A DNA stretch of 35,380 bases, taken from assembly GCA_003224195.1 (NCBI GenBank), contig QHYP01000054.1, positions 2,240 through 37,619 of the forward strand. Reading direction: 5' to 3'. The notes below the pieces were generated by a model. The model made no database searches. It had not been told where the DNA came from and worked only from the letters and a program-made list of their open reading frames with translations. The translations under genes were made by a program, and so were the position numbers. Shown in pieces: positions 8,939 to 18,704 of the stretch. The DNA is from Acidobacteriota bacterium. GTDB lineage: Bacteria; Acidobacteriota; Terriglobia; Acidiferrales; UBA7541. The first letter of the stretch is position 1. The number at the start of each line of letters is the position of its first letter.

Positions 8939-9459
8939 CGAATTCCTGCCCGGAGTGGACAGAACGGCTGATGGATGCGGCGCTGAGCAACGAGGTGCAC
9001 GCCGCTCTGGGCGACCACTTGAAGCGTTGTGAGAGGTGCGCGGCAGCGCTTACCGCACTGCGCAGGCGGCGCGAACAGATGGACTCGCTGCTGCCGCTTC
9101 TGGTGCGAGGCACTGAGCCGTCACCGGGGTTTCGCGCACGCGTACTCGCCGCAACTGAGTATTGCCTCCCGCGGCGTCGCCCGTGGCTGGCGCGCGCGGG
9201 GGCGCTGGCCGCAGCGACGGCGGTGATCGTGGCGGTGATCGTCCTGGGTTCGGTCTGGCGCTTCCATGTGAACAAGAACAAATCCAATGCAATCTTGTAC
9301 GCGAGCGTCGCGGAGTGGAGATCGCCCACGGAAGCCCTGCTACGCTCCGGATCCAGCGAGATTCTGCGATCTAGCCCACGTCTTGGTGAACTGTACTTCC
9401 CGCTGGCTGCCGCTTCCCCCGGCAAACAGTTGAAGAAAGTAGAACGGAGACATCCATGA
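8935..9459 (+). CDS. Zinc-finger (ZAS-type) anti-sigma factor, single TM
   Basis: ATG at 8935 overlaps sigma stop (ATGA); HLKRCERC (H-x3-C-x2-C) and TM segment GALAAATAVIVAVIVLGSVW. Confidence 0.85.
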   Translation: MTNSCPEWTERLMDAALSNEVHAALGDHLKRCERCAAALTALRRRREQMDSLLPLLVRGTEPSPGFRARVLAATEYCLPRRRPWLARAGALAAATAVIVAVIVLGSVWRFHVNKNKSNAILYASVAEWRSPTEALLRSGSSEILRSSPRLGELYFPLAAASPGKQLKKVERRHP

Positions 9460-9887
9460 AAACGAAAACGCTGATCTTGTGCGGGGCTCTGCTCCTGGCC
9501 GCCGCCGTGCGGGGACAGCAACCTCATCCGGAGAACGATCCAGTCGGGGAGAATTTGTTTCCACCCGAACTCATCATGCAGAATCAGAAAGCGATCGGGC
9601 TGGATGAGGCCCAAAAGAGTTACATCCGTACGGAAATCACCAAAACGCAGGGGCGATTCTCGGACCTGCAGTGGCAGCTTCAGGACGCGATGGAATCCCT
9701 CGGCGGTTTGCTGAAACAAGACGTGGCGGATGAACAGCAAGTCCTCGCGCAACTGGACAAGGTGCTCAATCTGGAAAGAGAGATCAAGCGCACGCAGCTA
9801 ACGCTGATGGTGCGGATCAAGAACAAGCTGAGCGGAGAGCAACAAGCCCGGCTGCGAGAGCTTCGAAGTCACGGTGGGCGAAACTGA
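9456..9887 (+). CDS. Periplasmic Spy/CpxP-like helical protein
   Basis: Signal peptide MKTKTLILCGALLLAAAVRGQQ; helical body; ATGA overlap with anti-sigma gene. Confidence 0.75.
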   Translation: MKTKTLILCGALLLAAAVRGQQPHPENDPVGENLFPPELIMQNQKAIGLDEAQKSYIRTEITKTQGRFSDLQWQLQDAMESLGGLLKQDVADEQQVLAQLDKVLNLEREIKRTQLTLMVRIKNKLSGEQQARLRELRSHGGRN

Positions 9888-9947
9888 GCGGTTATCGGCC
9901 TCGCGGCGGGCAAGGCAAGGAAACTTTGATTCGGCCCGGCCCCGGCG

Positions 9948-10679
9948 TTACTCGCGGAGCCGCTGCTCGATCGGCGCGGCGACGATTTTGCGCACGCGTT
10001 CGCGCAGCGCGGGCACTTCTTCTTTGGACATTCCGTTCGTTTCGATGGTGCCGTGCAGATAGACAGTGATCTTTGCCGGCCGAAGCATCCAGTGGCCGGT
10101 GCGGTGATGCTGGAAGGAGCCGACAAGGCTCACAGGAACAATTGGAAGGCCAAGCTGCTGCGCCACGCGGAAGCCGCCGTCCTGGAATTGGCCGACGCGG
10201 CCGTCGCGCGTTCGCCTCGCCTCCGGGAAGATGATCAGGCTCGTGCCTCCGTCCACCGCGTCCCGCGTCTTGCGCCACATGCGCTTCAGGTCCGAGGGGC
10301 GCCGCACGTCCGGGACCGGCACGTTGCCGAAGCGCTTCATCAGTCGGCCATAGACCGGAATTCTGAAATGAGACTCCAACTCCCAGCCACGAACCAACTG
10401 CGGAATCGCGCAGTAAAGGACAAACGGATCGAAGAGATTCACGTGATTCGCGATGAAGATGCAGGTACGCTGCGGGTCGAAATCCGAAGCGCGGCGCACT
10501 TCAAGTTTTGCTCCGGCAAAGAATACGATCCGTCTGCAAAAGGCGCGCTGCAACCAGTCATGTTTACGGGGATCGAGAAAAATCGCGAGGCCAATCAAAA
10601 CAGGCACGGTGATGCCGAAGTGCAACAGACTGATCGTCCACACAAGCGCGCTGCGCACCGCCAGCCAAGCGCGCCTCAT
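9948..10679 (-). CDS. 1-acyl-sn-glycerol-3-phosphate acyltransferase-like (PlsC family)
   Basis: NHVNLFDPF (H-x4-D) and IIFPEARRTRDGRVGQFQDGGFRVAQQLGLPIVPVSLVGS. Confidence 0.9.
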   Translation of the reverse strand: MRRAWLAVRSALVWTISLLHFGITVPVLIGLAIFLDPRKHDWLQRAFCRRIVFFAGAKLEVRRASDFDPQRTCIFIANHVNLFDPFVLYCAIPQLVRGWELESHFRIPVYGRLMKRFGNVPVPDVRRPSDLKRMWRKTRDAVDGGTSLIIFPEARRTRDGRVGQFQDGGFRVAQQLGLPIVPVSLVGSFQHHRTGHWMLRPAKITVYLHGTIETNGMSKEEVPALRERVRKIVAAPIEQRLRE

Positions 10680-11578
10680 ATGTACACGTCAACTGCGCCG
10701 GGCACCGCCTCCAGGGAGCGGCATTCGACAGTGACCACTTCCCCGTCCACCATCACGTCCACGGGCACGGGGATTTTGAACTCGATGCGGCGCACGGAGC
10801 GGCGCGAGGCCAGCGGATGCCGGATGTGCGAGCCGTCATAGAGCTTCGGCAAGGTGCGCAGCAGGCCGATGCGCCCGATCGGTCCCCAGCGAACCATCTC
10901 GATGAACCCGTCGGAAGGATCGGCGTGCGGCGCAATCAACATCGTTCCCCCCGTGTACTTGCTGTTGTTGAAGCTGAGGAACAGGCAGCGCCGCTCGTCC
11001 CAGTCGGGGTCGTCATCGCAGCGCAACGCAAAGGCGCGCCGGCGCAATTGCACCAGCCGCAGGAAAACTCCCAGCAAGTAGCCGAATTGGCCGAGCGGCT
11101 TGAAGCGGCGATTCGTGAGCGCGGCCACATCCGCCGTAAAGCCGAGGCTCAGCAGATTGAGCGAATAGAGCTCGCCGGAGGCGTGTTTCAGCCGGAGCAA
11201 GTCGCAGGCGCGAGTGCGACCTTCGAGAAGCGCCTGCAGGGCGGCGTCGGCCCCGTTTTGAGTGAAATCGCGCAGAAAGGAATTGCCCGTGCCCAACGGC
11301 AAAAACCCCAACTTCACTCCGTGGGCGATTGAATTGGAACCGTACACACCGTTCAGGATTTCATGTGCCGTGCCGTCGCCTCCCACGGCAAGGAATTTGC
11401 GATAGCCCTGCGCGTAGGCCTCCTGCGCGAGCAGCACGGCGTGGCCGGGGCCGGCGGACGCGATGGCATCCAGGCCCAGGCCGGCCTCGCGAAGCCGCGC
11501 CAGCGCCGGGCCGGCCAGCGATCCGCAGCGTCCTCCGCCTGCGGTTGGGTTGACGACAGCGAAGAAGCGTTCTTTCAC
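10676..11578 (-). CDS. Diacylglycerol / lipid kinase family protein (YegS-BmrU type)
   Basis: VKERFFAVVNPTAGGGR, FLAVGGDGTAHEILNGV, GFLPLGTGNSFLRDF. GTG start at 11578 preferred (avoids overlap with the ligase gene ending at 11586); ORF track extends to 11686. Confidence 0.9.
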   Translation of the reverse strand: MKERFFAVVNPTAGGGRCGSLAGPALARLREAGLGLDAIASAGPGHAVLLAQEAYAQGYRKFLAVGGDGTAHEILNGVYGSNSIAHGVKLGFLPLGTGNSFLRDFTQNGADAALQALLEGRTRACDLLRLKHASGELYSLNLLSLGFTADVAALTNRRFKPLGQFGYLLGVFLRLVQLRRRAFALRCDDDPDWDERRCLFLSFNNSKYTGGTMLIAPHADPSDGFIEMVRWGPIGRIGLLRTLPKLYDGSHIRHPLASRRSVRRIEFKIPVPVDVMVDGEVVTVECRSLEAVPGAVDVYI

Positions 11579-11585
11579 GGCGTGT

Positions 11586-13307
11586 TCACAAGGATTGTAC
11601 AGCAGAGGCGCGCTCGAGTTGCGCCAGTCGCTCGGCCAGAGCGTTGCGCTTGATCTTGACCGAGGCGGTGCGCGGAAAATCCTCATTCCACAAGACGACG
11701 CCGTGGATTCGCTTGTAATTCAGGAGCCGCTGATTCCGCGAATTGATTTCCCTCCGCAAGTCCTCGGTCATCGACTGCCCCGGCTCAAGATGCAGCACAA
11801 GGACGAGCTGTTCGCCGGCCATCGCGCGTCGCGGCCAGATGTAATTCGCCGCAAACACACAGAACTCTTTCACCGGAAGGCTCTCAAAGACCTTTTCGAT
11901 GTCCTCGGGATAGATGTTTTTCCCTTCCTCGGTGACGATCATGTTTTTCTTCCGGCCAAAGAGCTGCAAATGGCCGTCGCCGTCAAACCGCCCGAGATCG
12001 CCGGTCATCAGCCAGCCGTCCACAATCGCCTCCGCGGTGAGCTCCGCGTCATTCAGGTAGCCGGCCATGACCGTTTTGCTGCGAACCGCGACCTCTCCGA
12101 CGCCCTCGGCATCGGGATTCACGATGCGCACTTCCATTCCCGGCAACGGCTTACCGACGCGGAACGGTTTCAGGTCATTCACCGTAATGGCGGTGCCCGC
12201 TTCGGTGAGGCCATAGCCGTTCGCGACCGGGATGCCGAGATCGTAGAAGAATTGCAGCGTTTGCGGCTCCGTGAATGCTCCGCCGACGATGATGGCCCGC
12301 AGATCGCCGCCAAACGCATCATGCACCTGCCTGAGAAGCAAGCGGCTGATTGCCGGCCGCGGACGGCCCCGCGTCAGCACTTTGTTGATTGCGACGAGTG
12401 CGTTTAGGAGCTTGCGCTTACGTGACGGCAGCGCATCGAACCGAGCTTGCAACCCTTTCCGCAGATTCTTCAGCACCAGCGGAACGAGGCTCACGTAAGC
12501 GATCTTGTACTTCGGAAATGCCTCGCGCACGTATTCCGGCCGCAGCGTCCGCAAATGCACCACCGTCGCGCCGCAAATGAAAGGGCCGAAGAAGCCCACC
12601 ATGAAATCGATTGCGTGGTTCGTCGGCAGGATGCTCAGGTACCGGATGCCGGGCCAAAAGGGATAGAGCGAGGTCAGCGCGACGCATTGTTCGAGATAAT
12701 TCTCGTGCGTGATCATGCAGCCCTTCGGACGCCCGCCCGTCCCCGAGGAATACACGATGCACGCGATGTCGTGACGCTGACGCGCAACAAACGCGGGTTC
12801 GCCCGCGCCGCGGAATTCTTCCCAGCGCTCCGCACCATGGAGGTCCGCATCGGCGGGGGCTTCCGTGACGAGCACGGTGCGCACGCAACTTCCCTCGAGC
12901 GCATTCGACGCCGCAAGCTGGCGCCAGATCGGATACTCCGTGATGAGCACGCTCACGCCGGAATGCTTCAACAGTTGCCAATGTTCGTCGGGCGTCAGCT
13001 TGTAATCCAGGGGCACAAGCACGCCTCCACAATGAAAGATGGCATAGGCTGAAATCAGCCACTTCGGCTGATTCGTCATGATGATCGCGGCGGGGTTCTG
13101 TCCCGAAGCTGCGGTTCTTCCTCCCGAGAAATCGGAATCCTGCAGCCCTTTGGCGAGCGCATGTCCGCGCTCCCTGAATTCGCGGTAGGTCAGGCGTTCT
13201 GTCTCCCGCTCGCGGTCAGACTCAATCAGGCACACTTCATTCGCGAATTGGTCGAGCGCGTCACGCAGCGCCGCGCCAATCGATTGATATTTTGCGAGAT
13301 CGAGCAT
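11586..13307 (-). CDS. AMP-dependent acyl-CoA/acyl-ACP synthetase (ligase 1)
   Basis: 573 aa; ANL core motif [71 protein letters not shown]. Confidence 0.93.
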   Translation of the reverse strand: MLDLAKYQSIGAALRDALDQFANEVCLIESDRERETERLTYREFRERGHALAKGLQDSDFSGGRTAASGQNPAAIIMTNQPKWLISAYAIFHCGGVLVPLDYKLTPDEHWQLLKHSGVSVLITEYPIWRQLAASNALEGSCVRTVLVTEAPADADLHGAERWEEFRGAGEPAFVARQRHDIACIVYSSGTGGRPKGCMITHENYLEQCVALTSLYPFWPGIRYLSILPTNHAIDFMVGFFGPFICGATVVHLRTLRPEYVREAFPKYKIAYVSLVPLVLKNLRKGLQARFDALPSRKRKLLNALVAINKVLTRGRPRPAISRLLLRQVHDAFGGDLRAIIVGGAFTEPQTLQFFYDLGIPVANGYGLTEAGTAITVNDLKPFRVGKPLPGMEVRIVNPDAEGVGEVAVRSKTVMAGYLNDAELTAEAIVDGWLMTGDLGRFDGDGHLQLFGRKKNMIVTEEGKNIYPEDIEKVFESLPVKEFCVFAANYIWPRRAMAGEQLVLVLHLEPGQSMTEDLRREINSRNQRLLNYKRIHGVVLWNEDFPRTASVKIKRNALAERLAQLERASAVQSL

Positions 13308-13549
13308 TACAAGCGGGTTTGGATGCGGTCGGCCAGTGTGCGGAAGTCGCTCACGCCCTGCATTTCGTAATCCGGCAGTTCGATACCGAAGTGATTCTCC
13401 AGCCGCGTTAGAAGCTCGAGCGCCTGGAGACTGTCAATCCCCAGCTTCTTGAAAAAGTCATCCTCGGGCGTGAGAGACCCGGGCTGAACATTGAAATGCC
13501 GGGAAGCGAGTTCCAGAACTTCCTTGGTGGTCTGCTCGAGCGTGCGCAT
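13307..13549 (-). CDS. Acyl carrier protein
   Basis: 80 aa; phosphopantetheine attachment motif [25 protein letters not shown]; 1-nt stop/start overlap (TAATG) with ligase 1. Confidence 0.93.
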   Translation of the reverse strand: MRTLEQTTKEVLELASRHFNVQPGSLTPEDDFFKKLGIDSLQALELLTRLENHFGIELPDYEMQGVSDFRTLADRIQTRL

Positions 13550-13640
13550 GGCTCCTCAAATTTACCACCCCGCGTGGGGGTGCGCAAAACCGCTGCCCTT
13601 TGTCTCCCGATGCTGTTTCCTCAGTTCGCCCTCCTCTCTT

Positions 13641-14444
13641 TCAAGGCAGATACGGCATGGCGTCCGTGGATTCCACAAACTTCTTGAGGCCAGCCATCAC
13701 GGCGGGCTGCCGGAGCAGTTCGCAGAAGATCTCGATCTCCCGGCGAAGCTCTTCGCACGGAATCGGCTTGACGAACTTCTTTGCGGCGGCGCGCGCGCCG
13801 GGATCGAACTTTCTAATCTGCTCGGCGGTCGCCCGTGCCACGCGCAGCGATTCGCCTTCGGCGGCAAGCTGCGCCACCAGCCCGACCGCGTGCGCCCGCG
13901 CGGCGCTCACGCTCCGGCCCGTCAGCAGTAGGTCGCGGATGAACGCATTGCCGAGGTCGCGCTTCAGTCGCGGGATCCCGCCCCAGCCGGGGATCAGGCC
14001 GAGGCGCAGCTCGGGAAACGCAAATCGCGCCATCTTGTCGGCCACGATGATGTCGCAGGCAAGCGCGAGCTCGAATCCTCCGCCGAAGCATACCCCGTGC
14101 ACGGCGGCAATCGTGACGACCGGCGCGGCGTCAATCGCGTTCATCACGCGGTGCATGCGCTCCAGGAATTCTCGCGCTCCAGTATGAAACTCTTTTTCCG
14201 GCATCACCGCTGCCAAGCGGTACAGCTCGCGCAGATCGGCCCCCGCGCTGAAACCGCGCCTTTGAGCGCTCGCAAAGATGCACGCGCTCGTATCGGGAGA
14301 AAGCGCATCGAGCGCCGTGATGAACTTTTCCAGCTCGCCGAGCGCGGCCAAGCCAATCTCGTTCGCGGGTTCATGGTCGAGCGTCAGCTCAAGAACACGG
14401 TCGCGCCACTCCCATCGCAGCATCGCTCCGGTAAATGCTTTCAT
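13641..14444 (-). CDS. Enoyl-CoA hydratase/isomerase family protein
   Basis: FSAGADLREL, GVCFGGGFELALACDIIVADKMARFAFPELRLGLIPGWGG. Start ATG 14444 (MKAFTGAMLRWEW); ORF track extends to 14858 across the preceding gene. Confidence 0.92.
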   Translation of the reverse strand: MKAFTGAMLRWEWRDRVLELTLDHEPANEIGLAALGELEKFITALDALSPDTSACIFASAQRRGFSAGADLRELYRLAAVMPEKEFHTGAREFLERMHRVMNAIDAAPVVTIAAVHGVCFGGGFELALACDIIVADKMARFAFPELRLGLIPGWGGIPRLKRDLGNAFIRDLLLTGRSVSAARAHAVGLVAQLAAEGESLRVARATAEQIRKFDPGARAAAKKFVKPIPCEELRREIEIFCELLRQPAVMAGLKKFVESTDAMPYLP

Positions 14445-16099
14445 GCGCCTTTCCTCTGATACATCGCCGAGATCTCCCCTGTGTACCGCGCCGCAATTGC
14501 GTCGCGGCGCAACTTGCCGTTGACGGTCAGCAGGCCGTTTTCCACGGTGAACGCGTCGCGCAATACGGCAAAACTCCGCACCTGCCGGTAGTGCGGCAGG
14601 CCCGGATTCAGCCGGTCGAGCGCCGCCTGCACGTCGCGCGAATCGACATCGCCAGTCACAAGCGCGCACAAATATCCGCGTCCATTCCCCGCCAAGAATA
14701 TCTGCTGCGCTTGAGGAATCAACGTCCGGAGCTTCTCTTCGACCGGCTCCGGCGCAATATTGTGCCCTGAATTCAGAATGATGACGTCTTTGATTCGCCC
14801 GGTGATTCGCCAGTTTCCGCGGACGTTCACTTCGCCTTGATCTCCCGTGTGAAACCACCCGCCCTGCAGCACGCGCACGGTTTCCTCCGGGTGGTTCCAG
14901 TAACCCGGGAAAACATTCGGCCCGCGCACGAGAATCTCTTCTTTCTCACCGAGCTTCATCTCAATGCCGGGGATCGCCGTGCCCACGCGGCCCGGTTCGA
15001 CCGGTTGTCTGGGATCGTCCATGGTGCAAATGCCCGTCGTTTCCGTCAGACCATACACCTGCAAGACCGGGATCCCCAGCATCAAAAAGAACTGCTGCGT
15101 TCCCGGGGCAAGCGGAGCCGAGCCGCAAACCAACGCCCGGAGATGCGGCCCAAAGCGCGCCTTAATTTTCGAGAAAATCAGGATCCTGCCCAGATTCACC
15201 CAGACGCCGTCAAAAAAATTTCCGCGCCCAACATGCAGCCTTTCCCACGCCGCCTGCGCCTTGGCAAAAACGTTGCGCAGCGTCGCGCCGCGCTTCGAGA
15301 GCGCGCCTTCTACACCGCGCCGCACGCGCTCGAGAAATGTCGGCACATTGATGAAATAGTTCGGCGACGCGGCCCGGATTTCGTCGGCAAGGCGATTCAG
15401 ATCGGTGGAGAGCGTCAGCGCGCTTTCCCGCGAGAGGCACGACAGCATTAGAATCCACGACGCCGCAAAGTTGAAAGGAAGATAATGAAACACGCGGTCC
15501 GGCTCGCGCGTCGCGCCCATGAGTTGATTCAACCGCTCTGTCGTGCAGCTCAGAATGTGATTCACGTTACCAACGCTCAGGCAAACGCCTTTCGGCTCGC
15601 CGGATGTTCCTGAGGTATAGATGATTGTGACGAGATCGTCCTCTGCGCGCTGAACTGGCGGCACCACAATGTCCGCGCGAGCCGCCCCGGCCCCGAGCGC
15701 TTCTTCAAAAAGCGCGCACCGCGGCGCATCCGACCACGCGAAGGCAGCGGCATCTCCGAGCGGGGTTTCGCTGCACAGCAGCAAACGCGGCTGACAGTCT
15801 TTCATCATCGCCACAAGCTCCGCAGGGGCTTGCCGCGAGTAGAGCGGCACGACGATGATGCGTTCCGCCATCAGCGCCAAGTCAATGGCCACCCAGCGAA
15901 TCGAATTGGGGCCAAGCAGTGCGCAGCGATCTCCCGGCCGCAGACCCGCACGCAGCACAAACGCCCGGGCCGATTCGACCTGCGCCAGGAGTTCGCTCGC
16001 GGTCACGCGCACCACGCCGTCCGCATGCAGCTCTTTCAGGACGAGGCGGTGCGCAGCCCGCTGCAATTGTCCAAAAATGTGTTCGAGAAAATCGGGCAT
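14441..16099 (-). CDS. AMP-dependent acyl-CoA/acyl-ACP synthetase (ligase 2)
   Basis: 552 aa; IIYTSGTSGEPKGVCLSVGN, QVYGLTETTGI, GGWFHTGDQGEVNVRGNWRITGRIKDVIILNSGHNIAPEPVEE; ATGA overlap with the hydratase gene. Confidence 0.93.
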   Translation of the reverse strand: MPDFLEHIFGQLQRAAHRLVLKELHADGVVRVTASELLAQVESARAFVLRAGLRPGDRCALLGPNSIRWVAIDLALMAERIIVVPLYSRQAPAELVAMMKDCQPRLLLCSETPLGDAAAFAWSDAPRCALFEEALGAGAARADIVVPPVQRAEDDLVTIIYTSGTSGEPKGVCLSVGNVNHILSCTTERLNQLMGATREPDRVFHYLPFNFAASWILMLSCLSRESALTLSTDLNRLADEIRAASPNYFINVPTFLERVRRGVEGALSKRGATLRNVFAKAQAAWERLHVGRGNFFDGVWVNLGRILIFSKIKARFGPHLRALVCGSAPLAPGTQQFFLMLGIPVLQVYGLTETTGICTMDDPRQPVEPGRVGTAIPGIEMKLGEKEEILVRGPNVFPGYWNHPEETVRVLQGGWFHTGDQGEVNVRGNWRITGRIKDVIILNSGHNIAPEPVEEKLRTLIPQAQQIFLAGNGRGYLCALVTGDVDSRDVQAALDRLNPGLPHYRQVRSFAVLRDAFTVENGLLTVNGKLRRDAIAARYTGEISAMYQRKGA

Positions 16100-16113
16100 G
16101 GGTCTTGGCAGGC

Positions 16114-17553
16114 TCAGCGGGCCGCGGCCTGCACTGCCGTGGCAGAATCATGGCGCCCGGCGAGCGCGCGGAGGTTCTCGCTGAGCGGCGGCAGATAGTC
16201 CTCCCAGCTCCACACGCCCGTGCGAAGAGGAAATTCCGGATATTGACGCCGCACCGCTTCTTCGAAAAGCAAACCCATTCGCGCCATCACTTTCAGATTG
16301 CGCACGACCGTGCGTGCGATCCCCTCGCGCACCGATTCCTGCTCCTCGCGCAACGTTTCCATCACCGACAGGAGTTTCGCTTCGAGGTCCGGCTCGTCTA
16401 CGGTGAGCAGCAGATGTTGGTGGCCGCGTTCATTCATCAAATTGCGGATGCGTTCGTCCATCGTGACGCCCGCCGACGCGACCAGCGCAGGCATCGAGGT
16501 CACGATGCCGTGATACCGCGACGACACCATCAGGGAGCAACACCGTAGAATGCTCACAAGCTGGAACATGTCGTAATCGCCCGAAGTAAACACAGGCGCG
16601 CCGGGGAGCCGCCTGGCCAGGTCACGGCACGCCCGCGCGTCCAGCCGCTCCATGGCCACGAGGATCGGGAACACGCGGTGGCGCTCGCCGAACGCCCCCG
16701 CGGCTTTGCCGAAACCGGAAATGTAGTGCTCGTATTTTCGGTCCACCTCGGGGCCGGATTCATGGAAGTAAACCGTGCGGTACTGACTTTCCTTGTACGC
16801 GCCGGTGGCGGCGCGTGCGAGGTACTTCGCGATGGACGCCTTTACTGGCCAGGCAAACGGATGGATTGGGCAGAGCGCCAGGATGGGCGTCCGCTCATCC
16901 CAGCCCGCTTGGCGCAGCGCTCTGCGCCCATACTCGGGCGGGTGCGGGTCAAAGGTCCACGCCGTATCCGTTCCGAGCTCGGTATGAATGCCGAGTTGGC
17001 TCAACAGTGTCTGCGACTCCGGATTTCGCGTGATGACCAGCGAATCCCGGACGTAACGCCCGCACATCCGCTCGATGAGGCCGTCCATTTGGCCGGCCTC
17101 GGCGCCATAGCCGATCGACAGCTTGTTTTCCGCCGACGCCAGACCCAGCGAGCCGATCATCATGGTCGTCAGCGCGTTGGCGAATTTGCTCTTGAACATC
17201 GAGCCTTCGCACGCAATCACGCCGTGGTTCTGCCGCACTTCGCGGAAAAGGAAAGGAGGATAAACGTCGGGCAGATGCACTTGCTGCGTCCCCTCGAAGT
17301 AACCGCGTGTGCGGTCGAAGTTCTGCGTCATCACGCTGAACGCGACATTCTCTCCGCCGAGCACATGGCGAATCTGACGGATCATCTCCTGCACGCGCAC
17401 ATCGGAGCCGGTATTGCGCGTCCCGTTGTAGCCCGCAAAGAGCAGCTTCAGCTTTTCGCCCGATCGCCAACCGCGGCCGAGACCGAGCATCCAGCCGATG
17501 CGCCTAATCTCGATCAGAGCGCTGACGCAGGCCACGAGGAGAAAATCGGTCAT
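16114..17553 (-). CDS. Polysaccharide pyruvyl transferase family protein
   Basis: 479 aa; [22 protein letters not shown] near the N-terminus; [31 protein letters not shown] near the C-terminus. Confidence 0.85.
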   Translation of the reverse strand: MTDFLLVACVSALIEIRRIGWMLGLGRGWRSGEKLKLLFAGYNGTRNTGSDVRVQEMIRQIRHVLGGENVAFSVMTQNFDRTRGYFEGTQQVHLPDVYPPFLFREVRQNHGVIACEGSMFKSKFANALTTMMIGSLGLASAENKLSIGYGAEAGQMDGLIERMCGRYVRDSLVITRNPESQTLLSQLGIHTELGTDTAWTFDPHPPEYGRRALRQAGWDERTPILALCPIHPFAWPVKASIAKYLARAATGAYKESQYRTVYFHESGPEVDRKYEHYISGFGKAAGAFGERHRVFPILVAMERLDARACRDLARRLPGAPVFTSGDYDMFQLVSILRCCSLMVSSRYHGIVTSMPALVASAGVTMDERIRNLMNERGHQHLLLTVDEPDLEAKLLSVMETLREEQESVREGIARTVVRNLKVMARMGLLFEEAVRRQYPEFPLRTGVWSWEDYLPPLSENLRALAGRHDSATAVQAAAR

Positions 17554-18704
17554 GCGCGCGCACCTTTTACGGCGACCGCTGCCGCCGGAGCCTTCTCCGG
17601 CCAGGGAACATACGGATATTCGAAATGATTCTTGCGGCTGAACTTCAGAAGGGGGTAGGCATACGTCGAGAACGGCGCGGGCGTCTCGCCCAATTCCGCG
17701 ACGATGCGAGAATTGTCAAAAGCGGTATTCCAGACCAGGTACGGCCAGAATACTTTGAGCAGCGAAGCGCCATAGCCCACTGCCCCGTGGCGGCGCGAGA
17801 GCCAGTGCACGAGTGAAGCGAAGGGCCGCCTGAGCGCAGGCCAATAGAGAGGCCGGCGCCAGCCTGCGGCTGCGGCAAGCGCATCCGTCATTTCCCGATA
17901 GGTTTGCGAGGCAGTCCCCGAAGAAAGATGATAGATCTCGTGCGCGCGTACCTCCTTCTGGTGGATGGTTACGATCGCCTTTCCGACGTAGTTCGCCGGA
18001 ACTATGTCGATCTTATCTTCCGGGCGCAGAGGCAGCACAGGAAGACTGGCCAGCACGTCGAACGCGCGGACCATGTCGAACTGCGTGGTTTCCGGCCGGC
18101 GGCTGTCGCCCAACACGATTGCCGGCCGGAAGATGGTGCGGGGCACGTCCGGCAGTAGCTGCCGCACCATGTGCTCCGAGAATTTCTTGGTGCGCGCGTA
18201 CGGATCGAAGTCGGAGAGCGTCCAGTCGATGGCCTCATCTTCTTGCACAACGGCGTCCTGCCGCTTGCCGGCCACCGCCACTGTGCTGACGTGGCTGTAC
18301 CGCCGCAGGCCGTGCCGGTTCTGCGCGTGGCGGGCGAGCTGGATGACCTCGAGCGACCCGCGCAGATTTACGTTCAAGCACTGCTTTTCCGATTTTCGGT
18401 TGAGCGAAGCCGCGCAATGGATCAGCGAATCGGTTGTATCCACGAGAGTGTGGTATTCCCCGTCTTCCAACCCAAAGCGCTCGCACGTCAAGTCGCCGCG
18501 GTAAATGTGCACGCGCGTCTGCAAATGCTCGATGAATTCCGGAAACCCGAAATGAAGTTGCAGCGACTGCCACAGGCGTCTCTCCGCCTCCTCGAGCGTA
18601 TGCGCGCGCACAAGAAGGTTCAGGGTATCGCGGGAGTCCCGCAAAAGGCCGGCGACGATGTAGCTGCCGATGTAGCCCGTCGATCCGGTTACGAAGATCG
18701 CCAT
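17550..18704 (-). CDS. NAD(P)-dependent thioester-reductase-like / extended SDR protein
   Basis: [21 protein letters not shown] Rossmann start at 18704; YARTKKFSE (YxxxK); ORF track extends to 18821. Confidence 0.88.
   Translation of the reverse strand: MAIFVTGSTGYIGSYIVAGLLRDSRDTLNLLVRAHTLEEAERRLWQSLQLHFGFPEFIEHLQTRVHIYRGDLTCERFGLEDGEYHTLVDTTDSLIHCAASLNRKSEKQCLNVNLRGSLEVIQLARHAQNRHGLRRYSHVSTVAVAGKRQDAVVQEDEAIDWTLSDFDPYARTKKFSEHMVRQLLPDVPRTIFRPAIVLGDSRRPETTQFDMVRAFDVLASLPVLPLRPEDKIDIVPANYVGKAIVTIHQKEVRAHEIYHLSSGTASQTYREMTDALAAAAGWRRPLYWPALRRPFASLVHWLSRRHGAVGYGASLLKVFWPYLVWNTAFDNSRIVAELGETPAPFSTYAYPLLKFSRKNHFEYPYVPWPEKAPAAAVAVKGARA

Noticed and set aside
10053-10841. Long plus-strand ORFs antisense to PlsC/DAG-kinase genes (10053-10841, 10817-11332)
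   Set aside because: Antisense shadows in high-GC DNA; translated sequence is Arg/Ala/His-rich without domain signatures, while the minus-strand frames are clear enzymes.
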